Source: Xestospongia bergquistia (Eukaryota; Porifera; Demospongiae; Haplosclerida; Petrosiidae). Taken from it: a DNA stretch of 64,000 nt. The stretch covers positions 439,001 to 503,000 of the forward strand of contig OZ014415.1 of the NCBI GenBank assembly GCA_963965975.1, in the 5' to 3' direction. The position numbers were made by a program, and so were the translations under genes. The notes under the pieces were generated by a model, which worked only from the letters and a program-made list of their open reading frames with translations, was not told where the DNA came from and ran no database searches. Below are positions 63,501 through 64,000 of the stretch, in pieces. The first letter of the stretch is position 1. Each line of letters starts with the position of its first letter.

Positions 63501-64000
63501 CAGTGATGTTAATGCTACACTTCATGGTGGAACTTACTTCTGTGTTGTTCTCAATGATGCTGGTTATGATGTTGCCACTGGAGTTCTCTTTGTAACAGTA
63601 ACATTTACTCAACAACCAACAGATATAAAAACAACTGTCAATATGAATGTTGAATTTACATGTGAAGCTCAGTCTTTTCCATATCCCTTTTATAGTTGGG
63701 AGAGATTAATTGATGGTGGATTTGTTAGTGATGAGCGTGGGAATATGACAACATTACCATTTATGCCAGTGAGTTACAGTGATGCTGGTGTGTATCGATG
63801 TGTGGCTACTTCTAGTAATGGAAGTGAAGTAATCAGTACACTGGGATCAGATAATGCTACTTTACATGGTGAGTTGAATATATATAATATTAATTTAATG
63901 TTAATAATATCTTTAGTATCACCTGAGGATTCTGTCCAGTTAATCAATCAAACATTGACTAAACAAGGAGGTACATTTAGTCTTGAATGTAGAGCTGAAG
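60525..64000 (+). CDS. Gene 5: 5' part of an Ig-repeat receptor (partial)
   Basis: Signal exon 60525-60594 encodes MGMLRIALLLFVLIYTSNL. Ig exons follow, all phase 1: 61152-61325, 61375-61788, 61914-62204 (type B), 62503-62676, 62726-63139, 63203-63388, 63440-63868, and 63917 to the window end (type B, cut). Eight Ig domains are seen or begun. By homology with genes 1, 3 and 4 it should continue into FN3, membrane and PTP parts, but none of that is visible. The Ig pair at 61152-61788 is repeated almost exactly at 62503-63139 together with its upstream intron, so the N-terminus was recently lengthened. No frame break is seen in the visible part. Confidence 0.82.
60965..63139 (+). repeat. Tandem duplication within gene 5 (about 1.35 kb unit)
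   Basis: The intron stretch with caactaacctttgac and the two Ig exons at 61152-61788 recur from about 62330 to 63139, offset near 1,351 bp. The two copies differ by few substitutions (for example GSNNTF against GPNNIF). A B-type Ig exon (61914-62204) lies between them. Confidence 0.75.
63389..63439 (+). other. 51-nt open intron (exitron candidate) in gene 5
   Basis: Third copy of the in-frame 51-nt intron with GTAAG and ACAG borders and no stop. Retention would add 17 residues starting KKTNSSHLK. Confidence 0.7.

Overview
The window looks like nuclear DNA of an early-branching animal, most probably a demosponge of the Amphimedon type. It is AT-rich, genes are close together, most introns are only about 45-75 nt with GT-AG borders, and the genes are animal-type receptors built from immunoglobulin (Ig) and fibronectin III (FN3) domains with a tyrosine phosphatase (PTP). 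The organism is an inference. The domain calls come directly from the translated sequence.

Layout, all genes on the + strand: a head-to-tail cluster of receptor-type protein tyrosine phosphatases (RPTPs). Gene 0 (5-403) is only the 3' end of a copy lying mostly upstream. A 4.8 kb spacer holds a decayed ubiquitin-protease gene, simple repeats and fold-back elements. Gene 1 (5225-32107) splices into one uninterrupted frame of 65 exons (23,046 nt, 7,681 residues): signal peptide, about 69 Ig domains, 5 FN3 domains, an RPTP-type membrane-proximal domain, one transmembrane helix and one PTP domain. Gene 2 (32661-34950) is a 5'-truncated, broken copy. Gene 3 (36769-48051) is an intact 25-exon gene (2,156 residues, 12 Ig) whose first intron holds nested transposon remnants. 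A PIF/Harbinger remnant follows it. Gene 4 (50469-57005) has a deletion that removed one splice donor, so its Ig half ends at a stop while its FN3-to-PTP half stays open. Gene 4b (57307-58328) is a broken PTP fragment. Gene 5 (60525-64000) is the 5' end of another Ig-rich member and runs off the window.

The receptors share one plan: a highly duplicated, N-glycosylation-rich Ig ectodomain outside the cell and one phosphatase inside. The Ig exons are almost all phase 1-1, so exons can be duplicated, lost, skipped or recombined without breaking the frame. In gene 1, a one-Ig exon (type B) strictly alternates with a four-Ig cassette (type A) or a two-Ig hybrid derived from it (type C). The final PTP exons and their 53-nt intron are almost identical in all six copies, which points to gene conversion or very recent duplication.

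The candidate undescribed system is this cluster: rapidly remodelled, giant Ig-repeat receptor phosphatases with shared promoter elements, suited to variable cell-surface recognition. A recognition role is inference. No rRNA, tRNA or CRISPR array was recognised.
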